From NCBI GenBank assembly GCA_963693285.1, contig OY848923.1, forward strand, positions 2,862,038 through 2,926,037: 64,000 bases of DNA, read 5' to 3'. This stretch comes from Xestospongia muta. Its lineage: Eukaryota; Porifera; Demospongiae; Haplosclerida; Petrosiidae. A program made the position numbers and the translations under genes. Under the pieces are notes generated by a model. The model was not told where the DNA came from, did no database searches, and saw nothing but the letters and a program-made list of their open reading frames with translations. Of the stretch, positions 32,901 to 43,600 are shown one piece after another. Numbering within the stretch: position 1 is the stretch's first letter; the number at the start of each line of letters is the position of its first letter.

Positions 32901-34941
32901 TTTGGATCATCCAGTGAACAATCAACTGCTGCAATCACTCTACCTAATAATTTGTTGAACTCTGTTCCTAATTTGTCCAATAACTCTAGAATAACTAATG
33001 CTGTTTTTATTACTGACTCTCTATTTCTGAGTAGAAGTGATATTCTAGAGGTTGGTAGTCTTATTATATCTGCTGCTGTTGTAGGAGCAAGTACATTGGA
33101 GCAACTTCAACCTCCTGTGAATCTTAGGTTTATAATCAATCCAGTAAGTTTATAGTAAGATATTGTATTATGTCAACATCTTTTATTATAGAATGTGAAT
33201 GGTTCATTTCCACGTTGTTCATTCTGGAATAAATCTTTAGACAGTAAGTAAATGAATATTCATTTGCCATTCAAACGAAGATATTCTTGAAATTAAGGAT
33301 TATATTTTTTATATACAGATGAACTTTGACTATAAAATTGTAGTAAACACAAACATATGCAAATATTTAGTGAAACGTTATAGCTATTAGGATGTCTTTT
33401 TTTGTTCACACATGCAGATGGATATGGAGACTGGTCAAATCAAGGATGTAATGAAACAGCTATCAATAATACATTGGTCATATGTGACTGTAATCATCTC
33501 ACTAGTTTTGCTATATTATTAGTAAGCAACACAAAACAGTGTATATAATTTTTGTGTATATATTTCAGGATGTATCTCCTACAGTTAAACCAACAGAAAA
33601 GACAGGACTGACATTGTTGTTAGATTCTGTCACTTACATTGGTATCATTGTCTCTCTGTGTTGTCTGACAGTTACTGTCATCTCTTATATTTGTAACATG
33701 TAAATAGTTAATTTATTGACAATTAGTCAGATGTTATTATCTTCTTGCAGAAAGCTACGTACTTCTGATCACGGTCAACTACTTTTGAATTTGTGTTTTG
33801 CTTTAATGGGTCTGTATATCACCTTTATCATTGCTCTTCACAGTACAGAGGTTCCAGGACTGTGTGCTGTTGTGGGTGCTGTGTTACAGTATTTCTTTCT
33901 TGTGACATTTATTGCAATGGCTTCTGAGGCCATCAATTTATATATGAATTTAGTTATTGTTCTTGGTAGAAAAATTCAAAAGTTTCCTTTAAAAGCTAGT
34001 ATTGTGTCATGGGGTTAGTATGATCTATTTGATAGGAAAGCTATATAGTAATACAATCTCATATTATTTTATTTAGTTACTCCATTCTTTATTGTGCTGT
34101 TCTGTTTTGCTCCAGATTATCATAACTATTTAAGTGATCATTTGTAAGTAAAGAAAATTAAATAATGATATAATGAGTACATACTATTTTATTTTTTGAT
34201 AGCTGTCGAGCATTCAGTTTACCATACTATATTGGTATGGTAGTCCCATTCCTGATCATCTATTTTTTTAATTGGGTCATGTTTCTTGTTATCATTGTTT
34301 CTTTGCTACGAAAGTACTTCTTGTCTAATGTTAAATCAAAGAAGGACACAAAAACATCATTTCTTCATCAACAACTCATTATAGCTATAACATTATCTGT
34401 ATTGTTTGGTTTGGGATGGGGTATTGGACTGTTTGCCACTCAAGATATCCATACTAATAAAACAGTACGAGACATCCTTGCTTCATTGTTTGTGGTCTTC
34501 ACTGCCTTCCATGGTCTGTTTATTTTCATAATGCAATGTCTACGTTCAAAGGATATTAGAAATAGTTGGAAGAGATGTTTTTTGTGTGTGACAAGAAAAA
34601 ACATTGGTGAACTAAATTTAACAACAATTTCACATAAACATCAAAAAGAGTGTCAACATTCAAGTAACTCAGAGTTCATAGGACCTACTAAGTTTGCTGC
34701 TGAATACTCCAGTAAATTTGTTAATGAATATGCAGCTATGAAAAAACACTTTGATTCAGGAGAGAGTAAAATACCAATTTATGAAATCAGTGATCCAAAT
34801 CATATTCTTAGATCTGAAGCTTTACAGAGTGTTACAAAGGCTGATGAAGAAGGTACAGGAGATGCTGAGACAACTTTTACTGAAGCATATTTTAATGAAA
34901 TAGAAGAGGAAGAAATTAAAACTAAGAACAAAGAAGGTTGA
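26956..34941 (+). CDS. Adhesion GPCR paralogue 3, chimeric ectodomain, with frameshift and premature stop
   Basis: Proposed exons: 26956-26968, 27645-27743 (signal peptide TGLLILMIISIREAAFG), 27795-28160 and 28533-28853 (Ig-like), 28904-29173 (FN3), then Ig exons 29256-29547, 29623-29985, 30045-30386, 30438-30806, 30853-31221, 31272-31634, a fused Ig/HRM exon 31681-32321, GAIN-like 32375-32506, 32560-32654, 32699-33143, GPS 33192-33243 and 33418-33521, and 7TM 33569-33699, 33751-34013, 34077-34143, 34203-34941. The front domains match the minus-strand receptor at 37135-45530 (GVRLYLSYE versus GVQLYLPFE), while the back matches paralogues 1 and 2. Lesions: 29256-29547 is 292 nt (1-nt insertion) but skippable in phase, and TGA at 32217-32219 replaces the CGA seen in both paralogues. 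The 7TM exons remain open. It is either a recently disabled gene, a secreted truncated Ig protein, or affected by sequence errors. The first 13-nt coding exon is tentative; ATG 27650 is the fallback start. Confidence 0.65.
29256..29547 (+). CDS. Frameshifted, skippable Ig exon in paralogue 3
   Basis: The first half reads VITITTTGTGVIRES in the frame set by the acceptor but stops at TAA after KICKRSG. The second half (NSCKSSGYDIVSISYTP, SGQYQC) is in the next frame. Comparison with 14407-14693 and 42094-42399 locates a 1-nt insertion in GATTTGTAAAAGAAGTGG. Both flanking introns are phase 1, so skipping restores the reading frame. Confidence 0.75.
30438..32049 (+). repeat. Tandem duplication of a two-exon Ig pair in paralogue 3
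   Basis: Exon pair 30438-30806 + 30853-31221 is repeated as 31272-31634 + 31681-32049. The unit is about 830 nt, and both exons plus the intron edges are conserved (PPSMVITHSPPTGPVYES versus PPSMFITHSPSSGPIYES; NISYVITTDNTGSETNW in both). The minus-strand receptor has the same pair once (42031-41253). Confidence 0.85.
31681..32321 (+). CDS. Fused Ig/HRM exon carrying an apparent recombination joint and an in-frame stop
   Basis: Up to 32049 the exon is homologous to Ig exon 30853-31221. The next 16 or so bases (gtgaattatacaatt) match the start of the intron that follows that exon (gtgagttaaacaatt at 31222). From about 32079 the sequence follows the HRM exon of paralogues 1 and 2 (ETVIQSSSGRLDLNITLVWP). 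The former donor GTGAG is now GTGAA and the reading frame runs through, so intron sequence appears to have become coding. The paralogues' EGF-like, Ig and SEA-like exons are absent. TGA at 32217-32219 interrupts LLQAT-YCGG. The downstream donor (aaaaat|gttagt) is intact. Confidence 0.8.
32375..34941 (+). CDS. GAIN-like, GPS and 7TM exons of paralogue 3
   Basis: Downstream of the premature stop the frame is open and every exon length equals that in paralogue 2 (132, 95, 445, 52, 104, 131, 263, 67, 739 nt). The GPS reads CSFWNKS, GDWSNQGC and CDCNHLTSFAILL. The helices are nearly identical to paralogue 2 (TM6 FGLGWGIGLFATQD). The tail shares NSEFI and KTKNKEG with paralogue 2. The preserved frame suggests that the upstream stop is recent or bypassed. 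Confidence 0.82.
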
Positions 34942-37134
34942 CATAATTTACACTAATTATTATTACAATTTTTTACAAAGAAAATATATCCCTTTATTTG
35001 GAACATTGTATAACCAATTTTTTATGTTCTAAATGTTTAACCTCTTACTGAGTGTTGCTGTGTTCATATTTTGATTTGTGTAGAACAAGCTTATCTTTTC
35101 ATATCATGTTAAGATTAAACATAATTAACATTTAAAGTGCCACATCTGGATGAGCAAATAGATGGATAATTTAATTGCTGCTATATGTGACAACGTTTTG
35201 TGTTAACTCCACCCTTCATAGTGGCTTCATTGTTTTTTATTTAGTAAATTTTGAAAATCTTTTTTTATTTTTCAACTAATTATTTATTCATTCTCTTTTT
35301 CCAACTTGGTATTGACTTAGTCTATGAGTCATTATATTGGTATCTTATGCTCTAACACACCATTCATTCATTCATCCATCAATTCATGAACATATCTACA
35401 TTATGATGCTTGATAAAGAAAACACTGCAAATGGAGTTTTAGGAATCAAGAGAAGAGAGCCTGAGTTGGTTGTGGATATTCATGTGTTTCAGTAAAGAAA
35501 CTGGCCAAAATCATGTTGTCAGTCAGAAAGAATCTTATGTGCAGATCAAAAATTGTATAGGAATTACTCAAGTTCCACTCATCAGAGAATATAGCAAAAG
35601 AATTGGACAGATTGAAGATAAGTAACAAGGGATAAGCTATGGAGTTAGTAGTGCTTTATAGCATCTTGGCAGATAAGTCATCAAGCTCAGATGCAGTGTC
35701 AGTAGACAATTGGGTAATTAGGTAAACGACATCTTTCTCCATGTAGAATAGGTCACTTTGACATTGAGATTCAGAAAATGTAAATATAGCTTGTCTCTAA
35801 TAAGAGGTGAAACGGAATTGTTAAACAGTAATCATCTAGAAAGGGTTGCATACAACCTGATGTTTATTTTACAAGTATAGAGTGAAACGGACACATAGCT
35901 GCACTCAAGTTCATGAACAAAAAAATCTAACAAATATTTGAACATGGATGTTCTTTGTTAATTATATGCACAAACTATATAAGGGAGGAGACTCTATAAA
36001 GCTGATCCACTTTAGTGATGATGGTCATGATATATATGTTTGTGTGTGTATATATCTATGTATATCTATCTATGTATCTTTGTATTAGTGTAAGCTGGTA
36101 GGTATGTGACAAAGAACTAAATCTAATGAGTAAAGGATGTAGCATATTACATGTACTATTAGTCTATTACATTTACATGTACATATGAAATGGACACATA
36201 CCTATGACTTCAGCCAACCATAGACATTAATACTAGTACAGTTATACATTCATCATTATATACATAAGCAAACACTTTGACTAGTTGTTTATGAAATACA
36301 AGTTATTTAATACATAAACAGAGCTAAAATAAAAGGGATGAAGTTCTGTATGTGTAGGTCTAATGCTAGACCATTAATGATATAGAGAGCTGACCCTTTT
36401 TCTATTATTGCCAATAATGACTGTTATCACTAAGTTTGGCTTGTTTGGCTAGTTAAATCTATGGCTACTTGTGTAGGGACTTTTTTTATAGATTTGTTTG
36501 TTCATCCATACCTTGCTTTCACACTTACTTTTTATTAAGTTTTTTACTCTTTTCGTATAAATAATTATAGATATACACATATGAAGAAAATTAGTAGTTT
36601 AGTCAACCTTAAGATAATCAACTTATTGCAATGTTAAAAACAAGGCTATACACACTGTACTATTTAGCTGACAAGTGTTAATTACACTGTCGTTGTTGTC
36701 ATGAACACACTCTAGTTGAGCCAAATCATGTGATTTGAGCAAATGTCTACATCCAGCGTGTTATAATAATAATAAGACAGGGAGATCATACCACTGTGAC
36801 TGAAAGGCATGAATACATTATGTAGTTCAGAATTAGAATCAATTAGCTTCACTATTATTTGTAGCCATATGACACTTATAGTAGCCAATCCTACCAATTT
36901 TGCCAATTAGATGACTTTAAAGGAGTGAACATCACTGTTACAATATGTACTACAATATGTTGAACAATTAATGTTCATATATTTTAAATACTATATCTTA
37001 AATGATCCTAAATGAAGGGGCTTGAGAGATAGAGAAGTTATGAACGTTAAAAGACTTCAAAAATATAGACATTTATAACAATCAACAAACAACAAATAAA
37101 TACATTATAATAATTATATTGCTAGAGCAAAGGA
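34942..37134. other. Intergenic region between convergent genes 3 and 4
   Basis: The 3' ends of paralogue 3 (plus) and the Ig/FN3 receptor (minus) face each other. It contains paralogue-3 3' flank to about 35640 (similar to 25000-25640), a TATC/TATG-type run near 36040-36080, and the dispersed repeat at 36105-36355. No supported gene was seen; the short minus ORFs here lack splice or family support. Confidence 0.5.
36105..36355 (-). repeat. Dispersed repeat, copy B (inverted relative to 440-715)
   Basis: Contains tgtgacaaagaactaaatct, ttacatgtacatatgaaatg and gtgtaggtctaatgctag. Read in reverse complement these follow the order found at 440-715. The copy lies between the convergent genes 3 and 4. 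Confidence 0.6.
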
Positions 37135-37666
37135 TCATGAATCATCAATATTTTGTTCAGTGTCTATGTTAACACATTCCTGTGGTTTAATTTCCAATTG
37201 CTGCATTTCTGTGAACTCTGAAGTAACAATTGTTGGTTGTGTAGTAGTAACTGGTCTTCCAGTAACTAATGGTGTATAATAAATACTCTCAGGTAACCTC
37301 TCGTATAATGGATCTTCAGTTCTACATAACAAAATACATTATTATTATATTGTGTATGTCAATCAATAGAGAACTAACACAGCAACTGAAGCATAAGATG
37401 GACTCACAGTCATAACAAAATTATTTCTTTGTCTAAATTCATAGATATGTAAGTTATTATAGAAAAAATAGATTCTTACTCTTCTTGTGATCTTGGCTCA
37501 AATGATTGAGACTTCTTCTTTCGTTTTAAAACAATGACAACTAAGACGATTATTACAAGTATAATATTAACAATGAGAAGAATAGTTGATGACCCTGCTA
37601 GACCAAAAACAAGCTCAGTGTTAGAACTTTCACTGGTATTGATAGATCCTGTAACTGGTAATATCA
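37135..37666 (-). CDS. Transmembrane exon and cytoplasmic tail of gene 4
   Basis: 37666-37480 encodes a linker, the hydrophobic segment STILLIVNIILVIIVLVVIV and the stop-transfer KRKKK. It ends in phase 2 and joins 37321-37135. The tail has YERL and YTPL separated by five residues (LYERLPESIYYTPLV), a spacing slightly shorter than a canonical ITAM, and it ends in NIDDS. No kinase or other enzymatic domain is present. Confidence 0.85.
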
Positions 37667-40600
37667 CTATGCAAATTGTTGATATAACATTGCAGTTATA
37701 GAATAATACTTACCATGTGACGAAATTCTTATTGGTGTACTTGTAGGTCCATCTATACTTACCCCTTTTTCATTATATACTGCTATTCTCATAGTAAGTG
37801 TGTATGTTAATTGAGGATTTAGACCAGTTATATTGATAGATGTCTTATTAAATGGAACATGTACAGTTATATCACTTGATTGTCTACGTCTACTATTGAC
37901 GGCATCTAATACTATAATATACTCAAAGAAACCATGTGCTTCTTCCAGTGATACTTTTCTCCACACAATAACAATAGATGAACCATTGGAGGATCTTCGT
38001 GTTGTAATGTCTGTAGGACTAATATTGGGAGCTACAGCAAAACACAAATTAATTGTATGGCATTAAAATTATAATTGTACTTACTTTCAGTTTTAGAGAA
38101 GACAGTAACTGATGTAATGTTACCTTTTCCTAGTTCATTGACTGCTCCAATTGATATATAGTAAGGGACACCTGGACCTGTGGACACAATACATTTACTA
38201 GTTGCTAATGCAATAGGCTTACTTAATCCTCCAATAATCTGTGTGTAAACATTCAAATGAGGATCAGCAGTAACTCTTAATGACACAATAACTCCACCAG
38301 TGATATCAATATTATAACTACTAATATATCCATTAGGTGTGATTGGTGGAGACCAAGTAAGGTTAACAGCAGTGTCATTAACTACTGGTATAGTGTTAGT
38401 AACAAAGATATTATTAACAATAACTGGTATAACAATAAGAACTGGTTCAGAGGATACTAGAGAAATGTATGTAAAAGGTTATAGTAAATGATACATACTT
38501 ACTATCAGGATCAGTTCTTCCTTTAGTAGTAGCACTAGGTCCATATCCAACTACTGTAGTAGCTGAAACAGTAGCAGTGTAATTTTGATAGGGTGAGAAT
38601 CCATCAATGGTTACAGACACTGTTTGTTGGTTGGGAGTAACATTGATAGTATTAGTAGTGCCTATAAACTGGCCACTCTCTAAAATTACTACAACAACTA
38701 ATTCATATTGTGTAATAATGCCATTAGAAGTAATTGGACGTCTCCAATTAAATGTCACATCAGTCTTGGTTGGAATGGACATGAAGTCTTGAGGAGAATT
38801 ATAAGGTCCTATTTAAATTGATTAATGAAAATGTACAATATAAAAACAACTTACTATCTTGAGCTGTTTTAAAAGTATGTTGCGTTGGTGGTCCTTCACC
38901 CACAATATTAATAGATGACAAATAGCAAGTGTACATAGTAAATGGCATTAATAGTGGAATAGTAAACATTGTCTCTGTAGAATTCTGAGTGGCTGTCAGT
39001 CCAGAAATTTGTGGTCCATTGTTTTGTATGCAAGTCAAGTTAAATCCTACTATCTTTCCATTTTGATCTATATGAACTGGTGGATCCCAGTCTAATGTAA
39101 CATTATGTGGAAGGTAGGTTGTGTTGATAAGATTTCTTGGAGTAGAAGCTGGTACTGAAAAGCAGAAACAATGGGAAGTAATATTTATTAAAATTAGAGA
39201 ACTTACTGTCCGGAAGAGTAGTGAAGTTCATTGTCTGACTACTAGTAGAACCAATACAGTTACTTGATACAACAGTAAAGTTATAAGTGTTTGATTCTTC
39301 TAAACCAGTTAACATGATCTCATACCTCACATTAATTGCTGTTGTGTTAGTGCCTTGTTTATCAATGCTGTTAGAAATGACATTTTGAAAGATAAAGCCA
39401 ATATATTGTATAGTGTAGATCTCTGGTGTATTAGCAATACTTGGAATAGAGAAAGAGATAGTAGCAGTAGTAGTCATTACAGACACTACACTGATATTTT
39501 TAGCCATATATGGTATTGGAGCAGCTAAAAATAGAAATAGAGCGTTTCAAAAAATTGTGATGAAATATTGCATTCTTACGTTTTATTATGACAATAGTTG
39601 TTTTGGACTTTGTGATGGTGCTTGAGTCGGGTATTATCAATCTTGCCTGACAAGTGTAGTTACCAGAATTATAAATGTCACTTGTATCAATATTCAATGT
39701 ATTAGTCAAAATATCATTGTTTTCAGTAACTAAACCTTGATGTAGTGTACTATTATGTAGCCAGTTTAGTTCAAGTGCTGGTATCACTACAGTTGGTTTG
39801 CTACCAGTACACACTAGAGTGAAGTTATTATCAAGTTTGGAGTTTGGACAAGATGCGTTCAAAACTGAAATGGAGTCTGGTAATATTGTGAAATTTTTGA
39901 TAGTAGGATCTACAATAAAAAATATATAATAACATATTCATTGTATTTTAAGTCAATTAGCAATTAAACATGAAGTTACCAGTAAATAATCATTACCTTT
40001 AACAGTGACATTAACCATGGTGCTAGTAGTATCAGGAGCTGTAATGTAGATATACCCAGACACAGGTATTACACCAACAATACAAGAATACGTCCCAGAA
40101 TCCATTGAGCTACTGAGAATACTAAAATAAATTTGAGAGTGATACTTGTTGTAGCCAGCCTGCACAAAATTTATTTGTAAAAATCTTGATTGTTCACTCC
40201 CTGGACTATCTTTGAGAATCTCAGGTGCCATATTATTTAGCCTGTTGAACTCACTTAGCCTTGTCCATGTAGTATTAACAATGAGGGGAGTATTAACATG
40301 AGGATCTATTGATATATCACATGTAATAGTCAATTCACTACCAGCTATATAGTCATCCGTAGATAATGTGATAAATAAATGAGGAGTTGGAACTATTTAA
40401 AAGAGTGAAAAAGTTACTCCAATATAAATATAATGTGATATAGTTTTCTTACTTTGTAGTATTAGGTCTTGTACACTTGTGTTAGTTACTATGACATTAA
40501 TTTCATTCACTGTGACGGTAGCTTGACATGTATATTGTCCAGCATCAGAGGTATTTAGTAAAGAGAAGAACAATGACAGAGAGTACATTGTATCTGAGAT

Positions 40601-43600
40601 ATTACTAAGTACTGATGGTACACTAATAGTGTTTAGGTCATCAGATACTAATGATGCATTAACACTATTTTTGATCCATACGATAGTTGGTGTCACTATA
40701 AGTCTGTCAATGACTTTGACAGTACAATTCAAAAGGTACTCTTCACCAGGTACTGCTTTACCAGATGTCATTATGACCACAAAAGGAGATGGCAAGCCTG
40801 TTATAAATATGAACTTGTAACATTGCATATACTGTAATTTACCTTCAATCCTTATTGTAGTCTTTACACTACTTGATATGTTCCTTACATATTTATAGTC
40901 ACTAATGTTAGATATTACATCAACATTACAAGCATATTCTCCACTGTTATCAATATTCAATGGTGTAAACTGAAGATTAGCTTCATATTGGAGAGGGGCA
41001 ATCTTTAATAGACTCTCTGTAATAATTGGATTATTTATAAAACCATTAGAAAGAGATATGCCATTTCTTGTCCAATGATTTCTCACAATAATTGGTATTG
41101 TCACAAGATCACTAAATGTTATCACACATCTGAGAAAGAAAGATGTACCAGCATAGAGTACACCTTGATGACCATAAGAAATGTTCACCATTACAGGAGG
41201 ATCTGTAAGATCATAACAAAATAAAACATAATTATTTAAAATGTTTACTCACAATCAACAATCAATTTATAGTCCTCTTCAGCAAACAGTCTGTCATAAG
41301 TAGCAGTTGCTGGATCATCAGTTCCATTAACACCAGTCACGTTAAAATCAGCTCTGCATGTATACACACCTCTGTCTTTAAACCTCACTGGTTCCAGTAT
41401 TATTGTCCAATTAGTTTCAGACCCAGTGTCATCAGTGGTAATAGTATAGGGAATGTTTATATAGTGTAGTGAATATGTATTTGTAGTGTTCATTTTCATA
41501 ATCTTAATTGTTGGCATAACAACCAATCTCTCTACTGTTCTCACAGTATAAGTGATAGAAAGGTTTTGACCAACTTCAGTAGAACCCACAGTAGAGATAT
41601 TTACCTGAATATTGGGCAAATCTAAAGAAAGGCATTTGAATGAGATTATTAACTTTATTTACTTTGAACAGTTATTGTGTCGGTAGTACTGTTTATTCCG
41701 CTAATAATTAAAGGATCACTTGAACTAATAGTCATCTGACAGGTATATGTTCCAGTGTCATTAAAGTTACTATTATGATCTCCATTATCAATTGGTAGAA
41801 ACACTAGTGTACTCTCAAACTCATTGTTTCCATTACTAGTAACATTAGTGACCATACGTCGTGATTCAACAGGTATAATATTGCCTTGAGGATCAAACCA
41901 AACTACAGTAGCTGACACTGTTGTGTCCACTACTCTGGGTAGTGTACCAGTACAGGTCAAGTTGAAGATAGTACTCTCATAGATAGGACCAGTAAATGGA
42001 CTATGTGTGATAGCTATACTGGGAGGAGGGACTAAGAAATGAAATGATTAATATAGTCAATTTTTATAATAAGTATAAGACAATATAACTTACTAGTGGT
42101 ATTGATGGTGAAGGCTTCAAAATAAGAGACTTGGTAACTGATGTTAATCTGACTGATGTTTACTACACATTGATACTGTCCACTATGTGATGTCATCAGT
42201 GGAGTGTAGGATATAGATACACTGTTATCTCCAGAGCTAATAGATGAGTTAACCACACCTTCTCCATTTTTTGCAATACTTGTATTAACAACAATGTCTG
42301 GCAGATTATCATATACATCAACAATACATACTACAGAATAGCTCTCTCCTGCAACACTGGTACTAGTAGTAATGATTTTGATATCTTGAACTAACACATC
42401 TAGTTAATATAATTAAGAGGAAATATATCATAAATAGTTATATAAAACTATCACTTACATAGGGTATGGACAATTGACTATATGTACACATGCTTTGAGT
42501 ATTAATAATATATGTACTTATAAGTGTATAGACTAGTTAGTGTATGTGGAACATAGATAACAGCTATATTGGTCTTTGTTTATAGAATATATGGATAAAT
42601 TATAACGCCATTTCACTGAGAATATTAATAAAAAACTACCATTTGAAGCCTATGTCTTCTTCTCAGGTATTAGGACAGAAATGACTACTATCTTTAGACC
42701 TTTGTCATGTTAATAATAAATTTACTTATTGCTGTTGTTATAAAACAGGAAATATCTCATCTCAATGTATGCTTCACTTGCTAAGATATGGACAATTAAC
42801 TATATAAACACATGCTTTGGAGTTGATAAAATGTGGTATTAGCTAGTTGAAAATGTTTAGGATAAGCATGATTAACTGTTCACATGATTTAACTATTATT
42901 ATACCTGGGTCAATTAGCTGTGTCTGAGGGACATCATGAATTACTCCATTAATTTCTATTGTTATTGATATAATGAATTGATAGCTGGCACTATTAGGTA
43001 CTAGTCCTCTAATGACACCATTGTTATGTGAAAAATTCTTCATTCTTGTATCACTAGATTTGTTATAATACACAGTATAATGAAGTATGTCAGGTATTTG
43101 ATGAATTCGCCATATTACCCATACAGCTGTTGAGTTAAGTAATATTACAGAATAATTTTGAATTACTATAAGTGAAAACAATATACAAATTAGACGTCAT
43201 TACACAACAACTAACTGACCTGAGTTTGTTGATGCAAATAATATGTTACTCCAATCTCCTGGTCCTGCACTGGTATATGCTCTCACTGCAATAGCATAGT
43301 TTGTGTTAGGTAATAGCCCTCCTATACTGTACTGTGTATTGGTTGTATTAACCTTATTGTATGAATTATTACTCATAGACTCTCTATAACATATCTCATA
43401 TATGATTATAACACCATTGGGTACTGTGGGTGTATTCCATGTAATGTTGATCACTTGTACCACTGCACCACTTTGTATTAGACCTGGTACAACACCAGGC
43501 TCTACAGCATATCAATAACACATTATACATCAGTAGTAACTGACTTACGAAATTCTTCTGTCTGTTGTAATACCTCACTACTAGGTGGTCCAATCCCATC

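Noticed and set aside
37135..37321. Kinase or phosphatase domain in the receptor tails
   Set aside because: Tails are short (about 60-110 residues) with tyrosine motifs only; no catalytic motif is present in any of them.
40629..40820. Plus ORF opposite an Ig exon of gene 4
   Set aside because: Antisense shadow of an exon with clear Ig motifs.
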